This document shows, piece by piece, positions 49,677 to 61,938 of a stretch of DNA of 64,000 bases. The notes below the pieces were generated by a model. That model ran no database searches, had not been told where the DNA came from, and was given only the letters and a program-made list of their open reading frames with translations. Source of the DNA: Patagioenas fasciata (Eukaryota; Chordata; Aves; Columbiformes; Columbidae); NCBI RefSeq assembly GCF_037038585.1, contig NC_092521.1:110386605-110450604 (forward strand), read 5' to 3'. How positions within the stretch are numbered: the stretch's first letter is position 1; each line of letters opens with the position of its first letter. Both the position numbers and the translations under genes were made by a program.

Positions 49677-49882
49677 TTTTCTTTTTTTTCTTTTCTTTTT
49701 TTTTCTTTCTTTCTTCAGGGCCTTTACTTAGCTGTCAAAAAAATGCAGATGAAGCCATGGCAAGATGTAAATGCTGGGGTCTTAAAAAATGTCTGTGTGT
49801 ACATGTGTGGAAATTACCATGAAACCCAATGGTTTTGGGAAATGTGTCTGATGTTAATTGCTTCTGACTTTCCAAGGAGCAG
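49677..49882 (+). other. Cryptic-exon-like acceptor and donor pair in intron 1
   Basis: A 40-nt run of only T and C (49677-49716) ends in an AG at 49717-49718, preceded by a branch-point-like ACTAAAG about 50 nt upstream. Downstream, AGCAG|GTAGGC gives a donor with GT at 49883-49884. Together they would define an exon of 164 nt (49719-49882). If it were joined to exon 1 in phase, the frame would stay open for about 35 codons and then stop. No protein similarity supports it; it may be a pseudo-exon or an alternative or poison exon. Confidence 0.2.
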
Positions 49883-50537
49883 GTAGGCACCAGCTGGGAC
49901 CAAGCACTGCATGGCAGGTGCCCCCATGGGACCCCATTTCCAGGGATGCTGGGGAGAAAGGGCTTTGCACCACTCACTGTCTCGTGTGCTGGCTCTGCAG
50001 CTCCTTCGTTCTTCGTCCCCAGCTCGGCAGCTGAAGTGGTTAGAGCCTCCTTGATAAACTGGGAGGTTGTGTTTAGGTTAGGCGTGATTCACTGCGTGGA
50101 AACTTGACTAGGTGAGGGACTGCATAACCTCTTCCTTATAGTCCTCTTAATTTACCCATGGATAAATTTTTGTTTTCTTCCAAAGTCTGTTGTGATTTGT
50201 AAGTTGTGGAGTGACAGAAAAAAAAAATGGAGCAGGAAAAAAAATATATCTGTTAAACTTTAAACTATATGTTGTCTATGAACTGCCATTAGCCATGGCT
50301 GTGTATAAGAAAGCTTTTTATTAGTTCGCTGCTTTGGGATATTCTGCTCTCATTAATATTGAGAATTAATCTGCAGTGTGTTTTTCTGCAGCATTAGTGG
50401 CAATCCTTCTGCTGAATACAAATCAGATTCTTGCTGCAGTCCAAATTTCAATATGGGTAAAGATTTAAAGAGGATATTTATGAGGCATCTGCATGAAATA
50501 GTGGGTCCTGTTTTGGGTGTTTGAGAGGATGGTATTT

Positions 50538-50620
50538 GTTTTCTTTGTATTTTTTTGTTTGGTTGTTGTTTTTTTGTTGTGTTTTTTTGGGGGGGTTTTT
50601 TTTGGGTTTTTTGTTGGTCG
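50538..50620. repeat. T/G-rich low-complexity tract
   Basis: About 80 bases of mostly T and G, including G7 and T8 runs, in intron 1. Confidence 0.85.
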
Positions 50621-53600
50621 GTTGAAGTGACACTACTTTCTGCAGCATGCCAGGATAACAGGTGGGATATTTACATCTCTTTTCTATCTTTCCTTTTTTA
50701 GAGTGTTTGATCCTGTAGGGCCTCAGGAATCCATAGCTTATTTCCATCAAAAGATAATTTAGTCCTTTTCTACACTGGCAGAATCTCAGGACAATAGTCG
50801 ATTTTCAGATCTTACATGATTTCTGAAGACAAAAGGGCTTTGTAAGCAAAAACCAGCCCTGAAATATCTGGGAAGCCTGCAAAAGGTGCTGAACAGCTTC
50901 TGAACTTAACTAATGTTTTACAAGGATACTTGCAAACTGGCTAGATTGAGCTCCGAAGAAGGGGGGTGGAGATGTCTCCATGGCCAAGAACCCGATGCCA
51001 ATCTTGGGCGTGTTGTATTTGCTCTATTTTCTTCCAAGCTGAGATAAGCATATTCCTTTGCCCAGCCACTTGCCTGTTGCCCTCCCCAGAAGTTTTCAGG
51101 TGGCTGAGCACACGCAGGGCTGATCTGCGCCTTCAGACAAAGCTCTGTAGGAAGGAAAAGCAGTTTAAAGCAGGGTGGTTTGGACTTGCTGTCCTCCAGG
51201 CAGCAGCGCTGGTTAATTTGAAGCCCCCAGGGTATTTTTGTACCTGCAGCCTTTTTCTTTGGGGTGAGGAGTTTAGACGATTGCCATGTGATGGTTGTCC
51301 ATCATGTAATTCAAAAGGTGCTCCTTCCCCACAACTTTTTTTGTTTTTTTAATGTGCATTGGACAGGCAAGACAAAATCCCCTTGATCTTCATAGTGTTT
51401 TGAACATGAATGACAGTTAAACTGTTTGTTCTTCAGGCTTCATTTTGCATCTCAGTCCTGGGCCATGTTTTATTGGCAATTTAAATCCATTAAAAAGAAA
51501 AACAAGTCTCCACAGATCCTGTTATGTACAATAGCTTCCCATCTAAATTTGAAGTGTAATCATGCACAAACATTGACTTGACCAGCATTGCTAGTGGCAT
51601 TCATGTTAAGTGGATAGTTAAAGGCTTAATGACCCCTTCAAAACCAAGTGCTTGCTTTCTGTCATGTATTGATGGTACTGTGCAAGGCCAGCAATTGAAT
51701 TTTTTTTTTCTTCTCAGTGATTTTTAGGAAACGTTTCAACTGCTGGCATTGTTTGTCCACTCCATTTCCCATACTGGTTAAGATAGAGCTGTTTGGATAG
51801 GACATGTGGCCATGGGACATCAAACTCTAGCTGGTTCATATAGCATCCTCGAGGTTTCTTCTCAAATTTGGTGGACACTGGTTAACTTGCTTTCCTGATC
51901 ATCAAGGCAAGAAGAGAAGTTGCCAGCTGGATGACACATTTATATGATGCAAAGGAAAACTCCTTAGCCTGAGACCTGTGTAGTATTAACTATTTTCTTT
52001 GGTGAACCCAGTCACCAGGAGTTCTGCTTGTGGTGAGGTCTGAGAAGTAAAGGTAGAGAAGGCCTAACACTTAAGTTCCCCCATAACTTTTTCCGTAGTG
52101 GGCTTTTTGTCATACTGCTTAAGGGTGTAGAGAGCAAAAATCACTAAATACCTCGTTTCTGAGTATCTGTGATGAATGAGAAAGTAGCGCATAGAGGTCT
52201 AAAATGCAACTGATCGAAAAAGTAGCTAGTTTGAGGTTGGGTAATGGAACAAATTGCTGGAAGCTTTGGGATGAAGTATGTAGGGACGCTCACTTTTTCT
52301 GGCACTTAGCAGCAGTTTAACACAGGAGAGTACGGCACAGGCCAGATGCTCCATGCTTTTAAAATGGGATTGATTCTTTAATGCTTTTAAGTCTTCTGCT
52401 TTTACCAGGCAAATGTCTGCATGACCCACTGGCACTAACTGAGGCCTTGGGCTGCTGGGTGAACATCTCCAGCTAAACACTGAGGAACCTGAACAAAAGC
52501 AAGTGAAGCTTTCGCTCCTTGTTGTTTGTAGTTTCTCACCCCATTATGAATTTAACTTAATTTTAAAGAGGCAGCTGTTAAAACCAAGAACATACTGAAC
52601 TTGGCATCAGTCCTCTTACGCAAGTCTGGGACTCATAAAAGACTTTGACATGGGATGAAGCACCTTCAGTGAGAGCCCCTGGCTGCTGCCCAGGACAGCT
52701 GCAGGGATGCCGCAGCCTCCTCTGCCAAACAAGGGTGTTGCAATATGCAGCCTCTCCCGAGTGCAAGGGGTCTTTCCTGCTAGTTTCCCCTCTTCCATGG
52801 AAAAACATACTCCCAAAAGTGAAGACTGAGAGCTGGTCTCCTCCTGGGACCAGCCTGGGGGGGTCAGGTAACATCTTTTGAGATGCCACTCTGCAGCCAA
52901 GAGACTGGATAAGGATTTAAGATATGTCAGTCTGCTCTTTGGGACACTTAAGGGTTGCAGCATTTGGTTGCAGCATTCGATGTTCCCCAAAGTTGTGTGC
53001 GTGTAACCAAAGGCAAATGGGTGCTTGTGCAGACAGCAGACCTCTCCTGCAAAATCTCACTTTGTTTCATCCCTTGTGGTGTTAAGGGAAATCGTGCTTC
53101 CAGATTAAGCACAGTGCTGTATCTCCAGGAGATCTTTTTGCCTCTTGCCAGAGTGTTTGCATGCCTCTTCTTCTGGAGGAGCACTAGGGAAAGTGGAAGG
53201 AATCCTTAAGAAAGGCAGGGAGGGTTACTGGCATTTTGGCAGGCCTGCAACCAAGGAGATTTCTGAAGTCCCAGTTCTGCCTTTGGAAGGCTTGTTGTCA
53301 CGTTATGTAGAAGGAGCTCTGCTTATGCAGGAATAACTTGCTGCTCTTGGTTTATGGAAACATACAGTGGGTCTGTACTCTCGGATGGTTGATTCAAAGA
53401 CCTGTAAAGCTACAGTTTCTTTAAAGTCACAAATTAAAGGGTAACTTTTATTTTTCTTTTTAAGCTGTGCAATTTGACTGTTTGCAGTATTCCAGAGAGG
53501 CAGCAAAATTACTGTTGGCTTTCCCACAATAAATCCTTGACCTTCCCACCACTTAAGCATTAACAGATTGCCTGCACTGTATATGGGTGTGGAGAAAGGA

Positions 53601-56600
53601 GCTGTGGAGTTACGTGCAGATACTGACACATGCACACGTTTGTTAGTAGCTTCTAGCCTCAAGTCAGTGTTTGGGGGTTTATTTTCTCCTCTGCACAATA
53701 CTGGATGTAAAACAGTTATGTTGCAAAATAATATTTTGCAAATTATGTCAAAACTGTCGCTCTGTACAACTGACATCACATTAATGTTCCCTGGGGCAGA
53801 CGTGTAACATTTGTTGATGTGTGTCTGTGCATCCTCCTGCACCCAGCCCAAAGGGCTCTTGTGGTACTTGGCTTCTTCCTTTGAGCTCTCGGTGTTCACG
53901 CACTGATCCTTCATCTGGCGATGGTTGCAGAAGTTGAAACCTCATCTGTGCATGATGCTGATCACTGAGATGCAGTGTGACATGGAGTTTTTCCCTTCTA
54001 CATTTCCGTGAATCTCAGACTTCAGCAGCTTGTGAACTTTATGTAAACTGATGGATGTGAAAAGAGTGCTGAGCACTGTAGGTGTAGGGTAGGGAGACAG
54101 GAAGGGAGGATGGATTCAGGGCAGCACACATCTGTTACTTTCATGGCTTGCTCACAACAGAGCAGTGGGGGCTTTTTGCCACTTCAGATTTTTTTCAGTT
54201 CAGTTGCTTAATCCCGGCTTTTGTTTTGTACAGTACTGTAGTTTCACATTTCACTGTAAATTATTCACTTGCTGGACCAGACACAGGAAGTTTGTAGAAA
54301 ATACTGAGCCGTTTGTGAGTAGGTTAAGAAAAGATGAGCAAATACCTGTGTTGGAGGTGATTAACGCTGTGAGTTACACTCCCATTCAGACAGAGCATAT
54401 GAGCCTTGCATCATATGTTGGAGCCAAGTGTGAAAATAACAGGTATGAGTTGCATCCATGGGCCAACCCAAAGCTGATACCTTTGAGAATAAAGCAGACA
54501 AAACGGTGTCTGTATGCTTCTAATGGCTGAAAAATCTTATAAATTACAGAACACATTTAAAACTGAGTAAAAATATGCAGTGTATTACAAATACAGAGAA
54601 CTACTGCTGGTTACCCAGTTTTGCGAGGCTGAGGTTACATTCTGGGACGGAAAATAAGAGGCTCTCCTTAGCCTGCATGTTCTGCAATAACATTTTATCA
54701 GCAGGCAAACTCTCATTAAATACACCCCATTGGCTGTGCTGGGGCTGCCAATTTTCGAGTGGAAACATTGTATTAACTTGGCTGTTCCCTCCAGGATATT
54801 ACTCTTGGAAAATTATAACAAAGTGAACAATCCCCAAATCAGCATTTTTCATTTATAGCAGGCCATAATTTACAGTACAGTATGGATCTATGCCTGCCTT
54901 GAGAATTCCATGTCTGCTGTGGCAGGGAACAGCATACATTTCTGTATTTGCCCAAAGAAAGCATTTGTCTCTTTACCTAAATGTGCACAGCAGTTTGGAT
55001 CTACCTGACCTCTGCATTTCACTGTATGTTATGTGTTATCAGCTTGTTATCAGCTGTGTAATTTGAGATTGTGCGTTCTTCTTTGGGCCATAGCTTATCC
55101 TCATTCATGTGAATGACATATGCTTCCCAGTGCCAAAAGTAAAGAACATGGTTGTGTCCCTCAACCCACCAGCTTCCAGCCTGCAATAACTCAATTTAGA
55201 TCAAGACTTCATAAGGGAAAGGAAAAGAAGTTCTTCAAAATGCTGAATAAAAATCCAGCACCAAATTTCTTAAAGAGGAGTTTCAGGGCCTCCACTAAGA
55301 CAACTAAGCAAGCCATCTTCTTGCACTCTAGAAATGTAATACTTGTAGCATCTGTAATTGTTTTCTTAACTGGATAAAGACAATGCAATGTTTTAATTTA
55401 AATTTTGGAAGCTTTATGTCCTAAAGGTCTGTGAGAAGAGTAGAAAATTTTGCTATTACAGCAAAGGGAGAAGAAATCTTTCTCTCTGCCCCTAAAGTTT
55501 TCTTTGTCAAAGTTAAGTGATTTGCTGCATGTTCAGAGGTACAGTCCTCAGAATAGCTGTTCCCTTTTGTTTGCATAACAGTTTGTATCAGCAAATGAAA
55601 ACATGGTTCAAGCTATTCACTTTGGCAGTTTCTTTTTAATGGAGGGAATGCAAACACTAAATTGTAGCATGCTGGAAAAGCTCTGAATCCTGGGGGGGGA
55701 GCCAACCCCTAGTGTCCACAGAGGTGTGGTTGTTGGTGCATTTCTCTCTGTATTTACTTACATGTATCCATGGAAATGTATGTATATGTATATTCATATT
55801 TTTACACATCTGCTGCATAGAAACCTTGATTCTTTAAAAACATTACCCATGGGTTTTCTTTCACGTGGCCTTAGTCTAACTTGATATCAGTGATTTCATG
55901 ACAATGGGAGGAGAGCTATTCTGGTGCCACTACTTCTGAGAGTGCCCGCCTTAGATTTGTGGTTTGTGGGTGTTGTATAATAAAAAAATAAAATAAAACC
56001 AATAACATTTACTTGGGGAACTATAGTTGTTCTTTGTTGTTTTTTTTTTTCCACTTAAAACTTTTTTTATTTCTTGCTGGAGCATTTTGCAAAAGCTAGA
56101 TGGGAAAGTATGCTTCCCTTAATATGTTAGAGAGGGAGAGAGGAGGGCAGATACAGTCTGCTTTAGCTTTGTTTTTTCCCACTGACTCTGGTGTGGCTTC
56201 TCCCTTTCATATTCAATTTCATTTGACTTAATATTCTGCTTCAAAAGAGAGCAATTAAACAAAAGGTCTGCACTTTGTGCCAGCATTTTTGAAGCCAACC
56301 GTGAGACTCCATTCCCAGGGGATGAAACATAATTTTCAAGGAGGCCCAAAATTTCTAGTGCATAAACAAAGTAAGTATGTGGTTTTACTCAATTACTGTA
56401 TTTATTAATAATTGTATTAACTGCTTGTTAGGGGGTCTACACCTGCTGATTTTTACATTACTGTTCGGGTAATCAGCTCAGCCTTTTCAATACCAGCAAG
56501 GTACAGTGAGAGATGCCTGCTGCTCTTTCTGCCCCTCCTATTCTACTGCCCAGAGAAAAAGATGGAAGTGAAGCTGCCAGATCGTTTTTTCTTTTTTCCT

Positions 56601-57976
56601 TTTTTTTTTCTTAAGAAAGAAGGCAGCAAGCATAGTTAGATCTACTTTGCACCCAGGCAGGTGATGAAATTGTATGGAGTGACCTTTTGGGGACACCAGA
56701 AAGTCATGTTGCATTCATTAGTGTGCTGTGCTTGAGCTGTTAGAGAGAACCTTTTGGCTATTTTCTTTTTCTTTTTTATTTTCTTTACAGTAAAATACGT
56801 TTACCAGTCCAAATTTGTTATTAAGAGTCAGCATATTTGATGCCTTTGTGGGTGGGCTCATAAAAACCTGATCTTGCTTCATGTTCTTTGCATAATGAAG
56901 AAGAAAAAGTAAAAATACCTCTGGGGGATTGTGATAATTGAAACCTAATTCCCAGGTATTTAAGCATATTAATGTCTTTAAAGACAAGGCCAGAAAGTGA
57001 TGGGAACATCCAAGGACTTCATGCATATTTGTGGGAGGAAAAAGTGCATAGCCTTTATAACTTTTTTTTTTTTTAAATCCAGTCTCCTCATTGTTTCTTG
57101 AGAACATAATGCAAACTCCTGGATTAAGTAAGCAAAAGCAGCATATAAAATATTGATCTTGATTTTCAGCCCTAACACTCACTAGGGGGAAAGTAGATGC
57201 TTTCTGTACAATTGCATCTCCATTGAAATTCACTTTCAGCTCCCAGGAGTTAGAGAAGAAGAGATGCCTTTCCGTACTTCACAGGTGGAAGCGCGATGAC
57301 CTGAAAGGCTCACACCAGAACTCACTCCCTTAAGCTCAAGGGCTATTCGCAGTTACACTATGCAAAGTTGTTCATGCCTCTTAAAGATATGTGGGATTAC
57401 CAAGTGAAGATAAGGTTGGTAACTAGCGCAGTGCAACCTGTTAGCCGGAACCAAGCCTGCTGTGCAAAGAGAGAGAGTAGGAAGCTGAGGGAGGAGACAG
57501 TGTTGTGACTAAATAGAAGGTCGATCTTACTTGCTGCTTTTCAGCTGAAAGGTATCGCTACTTTCCACTTTCCAAAGGAGAAAGTGTGTTGTTCTGGTTA
57601 GTCGCTGGGTTCAAAACCTAAGCCTCAGTTGTAATTACATGTAAAAAAATAAATAAATAATGAGAGAACACAATTGTCTCCCTAAGGCTAATTTGAGGAG
57701 GTTGATTAATCATCTTTCAAACATGTAATGATAGAATTCAAAGTACCACCCCCCAGCAGTTTAAACCAGAAATTATTCTATAGGTAGTAGAATATGTATG
57801 CAAAATATAGCAGCTTGCTTGCAGTAGCCACTTTTGACCTCTGTGGGGAACTTTGCCAGTAAAAGTATCTTATGAAATTGAATTTGTTCATGTACTCCTT
57901 TTCAATCCCACTCCTGCATTTGCAGCCCAAAACTGTGCTTCACTAAGTACAGTTGGGACTGGAGGTCAAGTTCAAA

Positions 57977-58050
57977 CACGTGCTTCTGAGTCACGCTGGA
58001 CTGTTTGAAGGATCCTCTCGTTGCCCAGCACTGCCGAGCCCACCAGAGGG
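57977..58050. promoter_or_regulatory. E-box, AP-1 and CTCF-like motif cluster in intron 1
   Basis: Within about 75 bp lie CACGTG (57977-57982), TGAGTCA (57987-57993) and CCACCAGAGGG (58040-58050), the last being a partial match to the CTCF core. A further AP-1 site TGACTCA is at 58627-58633. Intron 1 of mammalian EGFR contains enhancers; this cluster is a candidate only. Confidence 0.25.
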
Positions 58051-58266
58051 TCTGAAGAAGGAAAAGTGCCTCCATTACTGGAGTGTGAATCTAACACCTT
58101 CATTTAAATCGCCCATGAGCTAACTCCAGACTGGCATCGGTATAAGAAAAGCGAAAGCTCAGAAAGACTCAGGAGGCAATTCAGGTTCTTTAGGATGGAG
58201 ATGTTCACTCTCAGCGAAAAGTAGAACTTTTATAGTAGGGCGTGTGAGTTGGAAGTGATCAACAGT

Positions 58267-58296
58267 GTTGACTTCTGTAGAGTTGACTTCTGTAAT
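58267..58296. repeat. 15-bp tandem duplication
   Basis: GTTGACTTCTGTAGA is followed directly by a copy differing only in its last base (58282-58296), and GTTGA begins a third. No function is assigned. Confidence 0.8.
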
Positions 58297-61200
58297 GTTG
58301 ATGGTTTCCTCCTGGAGTGGCAGTAGGATTAACAGAGCATCAAGGTATTATTAAGCTAAAATGATCAACCTTGGCACATAGTCTATGCAACCAACAGTCA
58401 GAGGCTGTGTGTGCAAGGGCTTTTGTTCTGATCTGGAAGAAATGACCATGCTGATATGCAGAATTAGGTTTTAATTAATGAGAAAGTGGGATGTGCTGTG
58501 TGTAGTGCCACACCTGAAAAGCCTAATCTGACTTTTAGCTTGAGTGGCTTATGTTGTAGAGTCCACTTTTATATAAATCTCTGGGGAGTGGCAGAATGGA
58601 GGAGCTTCTTGTATCCCATCATCATATGACTCATGTTTGCAGTGGATCTCTCTCCTCTGTTTGATAGAGAAGTCATTTGCTAGGTTCCCTGGCCCACAGG
58701 ACCGTGTCTCCTAGCAGTATTAGAAGCATATAGGATTCCTGGATCACATAAGTATACACAGAATTTAAGGTGCTTCATTTCTTCCAGGAGAGAGGCAGCA
58801 TGTTACAACTGGAGAGCTACCAAACAGTTCCAAGTGTGTATTGTCTGCTTTGCCTTTATGGGTTTCTGGCCCACCCTTCAAAAAGGAAAATTGTTTTTTT
58901 ACCCCTGGTTTTGAAGTTGTTAATGGTGTCTCGCTGTCCTGGTGAGTTCTTGGAGTTCTCCTGATCTTCTGTGTGGAAGCTGGTTCCTTTCCAGCTGCAC
59001 AGGTTGGCATGAGCCATTTCCAGAGGGCTCTTGCTGAAGCATCAGATATGCCAAGGCTGTTCTAACCTGTTGTTGGGACATCTCCAAGTTCTTGTTGGTA
59101 AGGTGGTTGAATTCCATACGCTTGTCTTTGGGGAGAGATTTCTGGGTCCCTTCCCACTTTTCAAATTGGTACTTGCCTACATATGGTTAGATGCCCATGG
59201 CCAATACTACAGACTGTTCCATCCTTTCTGCATAAGACACACAGAGGTCTAACACTTAGACTTTGGTCAGATGAGTAAAGCTGTATGTTTCACTTGTGCT
59301 TTCTCATTCTTCACTCAGCATTTGGAAAAGCAAAGGGTTTTGGCAGAGGGGTCTTTTTGGTAGGGTATTTTTTCTTTTGTAAATGCTGTTCCGTGGGCAA
59401 TTGATGTGTAATATGGTATCTGTTAGACATCTCTCATACTAGTAATGCTTCTCTATCAGGGAGTTATCTTTAGGTTTTTAAAAATGTCTGCCCCGGAGTC
59501 ACAGACTCCCTCTAAGGCTGCTTGTGAAGAAAATTACTGAAACCAGTCTTTTATGAATGGGAGACAACAAAGTCAGGAGAGAGGTTTGTAGTTGTTTGGG
59601 ATAGTTACTGACTTTTCCTACCCTTCTATGGAAAAGGTGCCACGTTATAGGAGAACCATCTCTCCTCGTGTGCTGAGGTGGTAGATCTGATGAGTGTAAC
59701 TTGCTACCTGGCAAGATCGTTACATACCATTAGGAGCTGTGATGCTACTAAAATGAATGTTGATTGTCCTATTCTGTATGTGTAATTGTATCATGTGCTG
59801 TATTTCAGATGAGTTTTTTAAGGGGTATTGTTACTGCATGTCATCCTGTTTCTGTTCCTTTATCCCTTTCAGGTGACAGTGTGTTCTCTTTGCATTATCA
59901 AGCAAGCATGAACTTTCCATAGACCAAATCTTCGGCTTAAGCAGGGGATGCCTGCTTGAGTCTGTGGACTTTGTAGTCTGAACTAAAAGCCAGAAAGCAA
60001 AAAGGGCTTCAGATATTATGGTGGAGGAACATTTTAGTGGAGACATTTCAGCCCATCCAGTCATTACTCATCCAAATTCAGTGGTTGCACTTAGCCCATG
60101 TGAAAGGGACATTCCAATCCTGTACTGTAGAGAGGAAGTACAAATAAGGGATATTGTCCCAGAAAGAAATATACAGTATTTTCACAGTGGAACTATGTGT
60201 GTGTGCTGTTGGCCCTGTGGCCTTGATACCAGTGGGGAGGGATGCAACTTTGACTGTTCACTTCAGCAGAATTCTGATTAACAGTTCCTGGGCTTAGTTT
60301 AGGAATGAAACAACTGATGAAACTGTAAAGTGTTTCCACAGCTGTGTCATGTCCTGAAGTCTCTGCCCCTTTTGCATGCAGAGATCTACAATCCATTCTT
60401 CTTAACCTGTGCTTTGCTAAAGCTCCAGGATCTTAAACACTTCTTGGTTTTGTTTAACATATGTGTTTTCTTGAAGCACTGAAAATAAGACATTGTATTT
60501 TCAAGTGTCTTAAGATATGAAAGGAGGAAGGGAAGTTAGAAATACAAAATTATAAGGAAACATTATATGTTTAATGAAAACAGACCCTTTCACATGGAAG
60601 CCATGGTGTACCCAGCAAATGGCTGCAGGTAGGAATGACAGATTAATTAAAACTGAAATGGAAAAACTTGTATATTATTAAAAAAAAAAAAAAGTAAAAA
60701 GCTTTGATTGACATGTAAAGCAGACACTTCTTTTAATGAAGAGCTCAGTCTGATTAATGTAGAAGGCTTGAGTGACTTTTCATCAGAGCTGTACGTGCCA
60801 GGCCATGTCTGAGCAGGAATATTTTCTCTTGGTTAATAAACATTTGTTCTTTGCCCGGAGCGCCAAACAACCCTGTTGTTCTGTTCTGCCGTGTGGAACA
60901 CCTCAGTGAGCTTTACAAAGGAGACAAAAAAAATTCATCTTGGCTGATTAGAGCTCCTTGTGTTTATACTAAAAGCTTGGAACCCGCTCTCCCTCCTCTG
61001 CCTTGAACTCCTTGATTGGTGAAACTGCTCCCTGCCCTCTCTCAAGAGCTTCAAGTTGAGACAGTTTCTCTGCAGCAGCAGCAGCTGTCGCCGCCAAGGT
61101 TTCAGCTCTGGGATCCCCTGCAGGAACAGCAGAGGTGGGAGCAATCCTTCCCTTCGGATGATCTGATGGCAGAAGGACAAAGTGGCTTGGAGTAAAGGGC

Positions 61201-61923
61201 CACAGCGTCTGCAGAGAAGGGTCTCCAGAAGGAGCCCCTGGGCTTTCCCAGCCCTGTATTACATTACAGGCTGCTGCATCTCTCAAGCAAGCGCAAAGAG
61301 CTGTAGCAGTGTAAGCGAAGGGGTGAATGTAAACTGATGTATCAGTGTAACTTCATGTGTGGCCAAATCCACTCAGAAAAGTCAAAGCAGATTAGGAAAG
61401 CAGAAAGCTGCCTGTTTAATGGTGAGCAGATACTTCTGAAGAGTATAATACGTGGGTGGTGGTGTAGCACAAGAGCAGTGTGCGTATGTGAAGCTGAGCA
61501 AGAATTAACTCTGTATTAAAGCAGCCCTGCTGATTAAAGCCTATATACTCCTGTATTCATTTCATGGCACTTAGGAAGGGCTGCTTCTGTTATTGTGAAC
61601 ATGACACTAAGACATCTGATACCACATACTGTATTTTTATCATTTTCTAGCAGCACAGTTTTCTCACAAAATATTTTCGACTGGAAATAAAAGGGAGGGA
61701 GAAATGATGCTACAAACCCATTACTAATGCATCAGCTTTTTTTTCTACTACACTCGTGCCTTGCATGCCTTATAAATGTGGCATGCAGTTTAACATCTGT
61801 TGGGGACTTGTATTTGTTCTTTTTCAGAGAATACAAGTTGGTTTGATCCTCACTTCTAATTCAGGAGGAAGGCTTGAAAATCACTGTTACAAAAAAAAAA
61901 CCAAACGAAATGGTAAATGTTAC

Positions 61924-61938
61924 ATATATATATATATA
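61924..61938. repeat. Short (AT)n run
   Basis: A simple AT dinucleotide run of about 15 bases in intron 1. Confidence 0.8.

Noticed and set aside
56718..57233. 171-codon minus-strand open frame in intron 1
   Set aside because: It includes lysine and phenylalanine runs produced by poly(T)/poly(A) tracts and has no domain; best seen as chance.
60969..61286. Minus-strand frame with an alanine-rich segment
   Set aside because: The alanine run comes from a GCAGCAGCAGCAGC-type repeat; no conserved features and no start or splice context.
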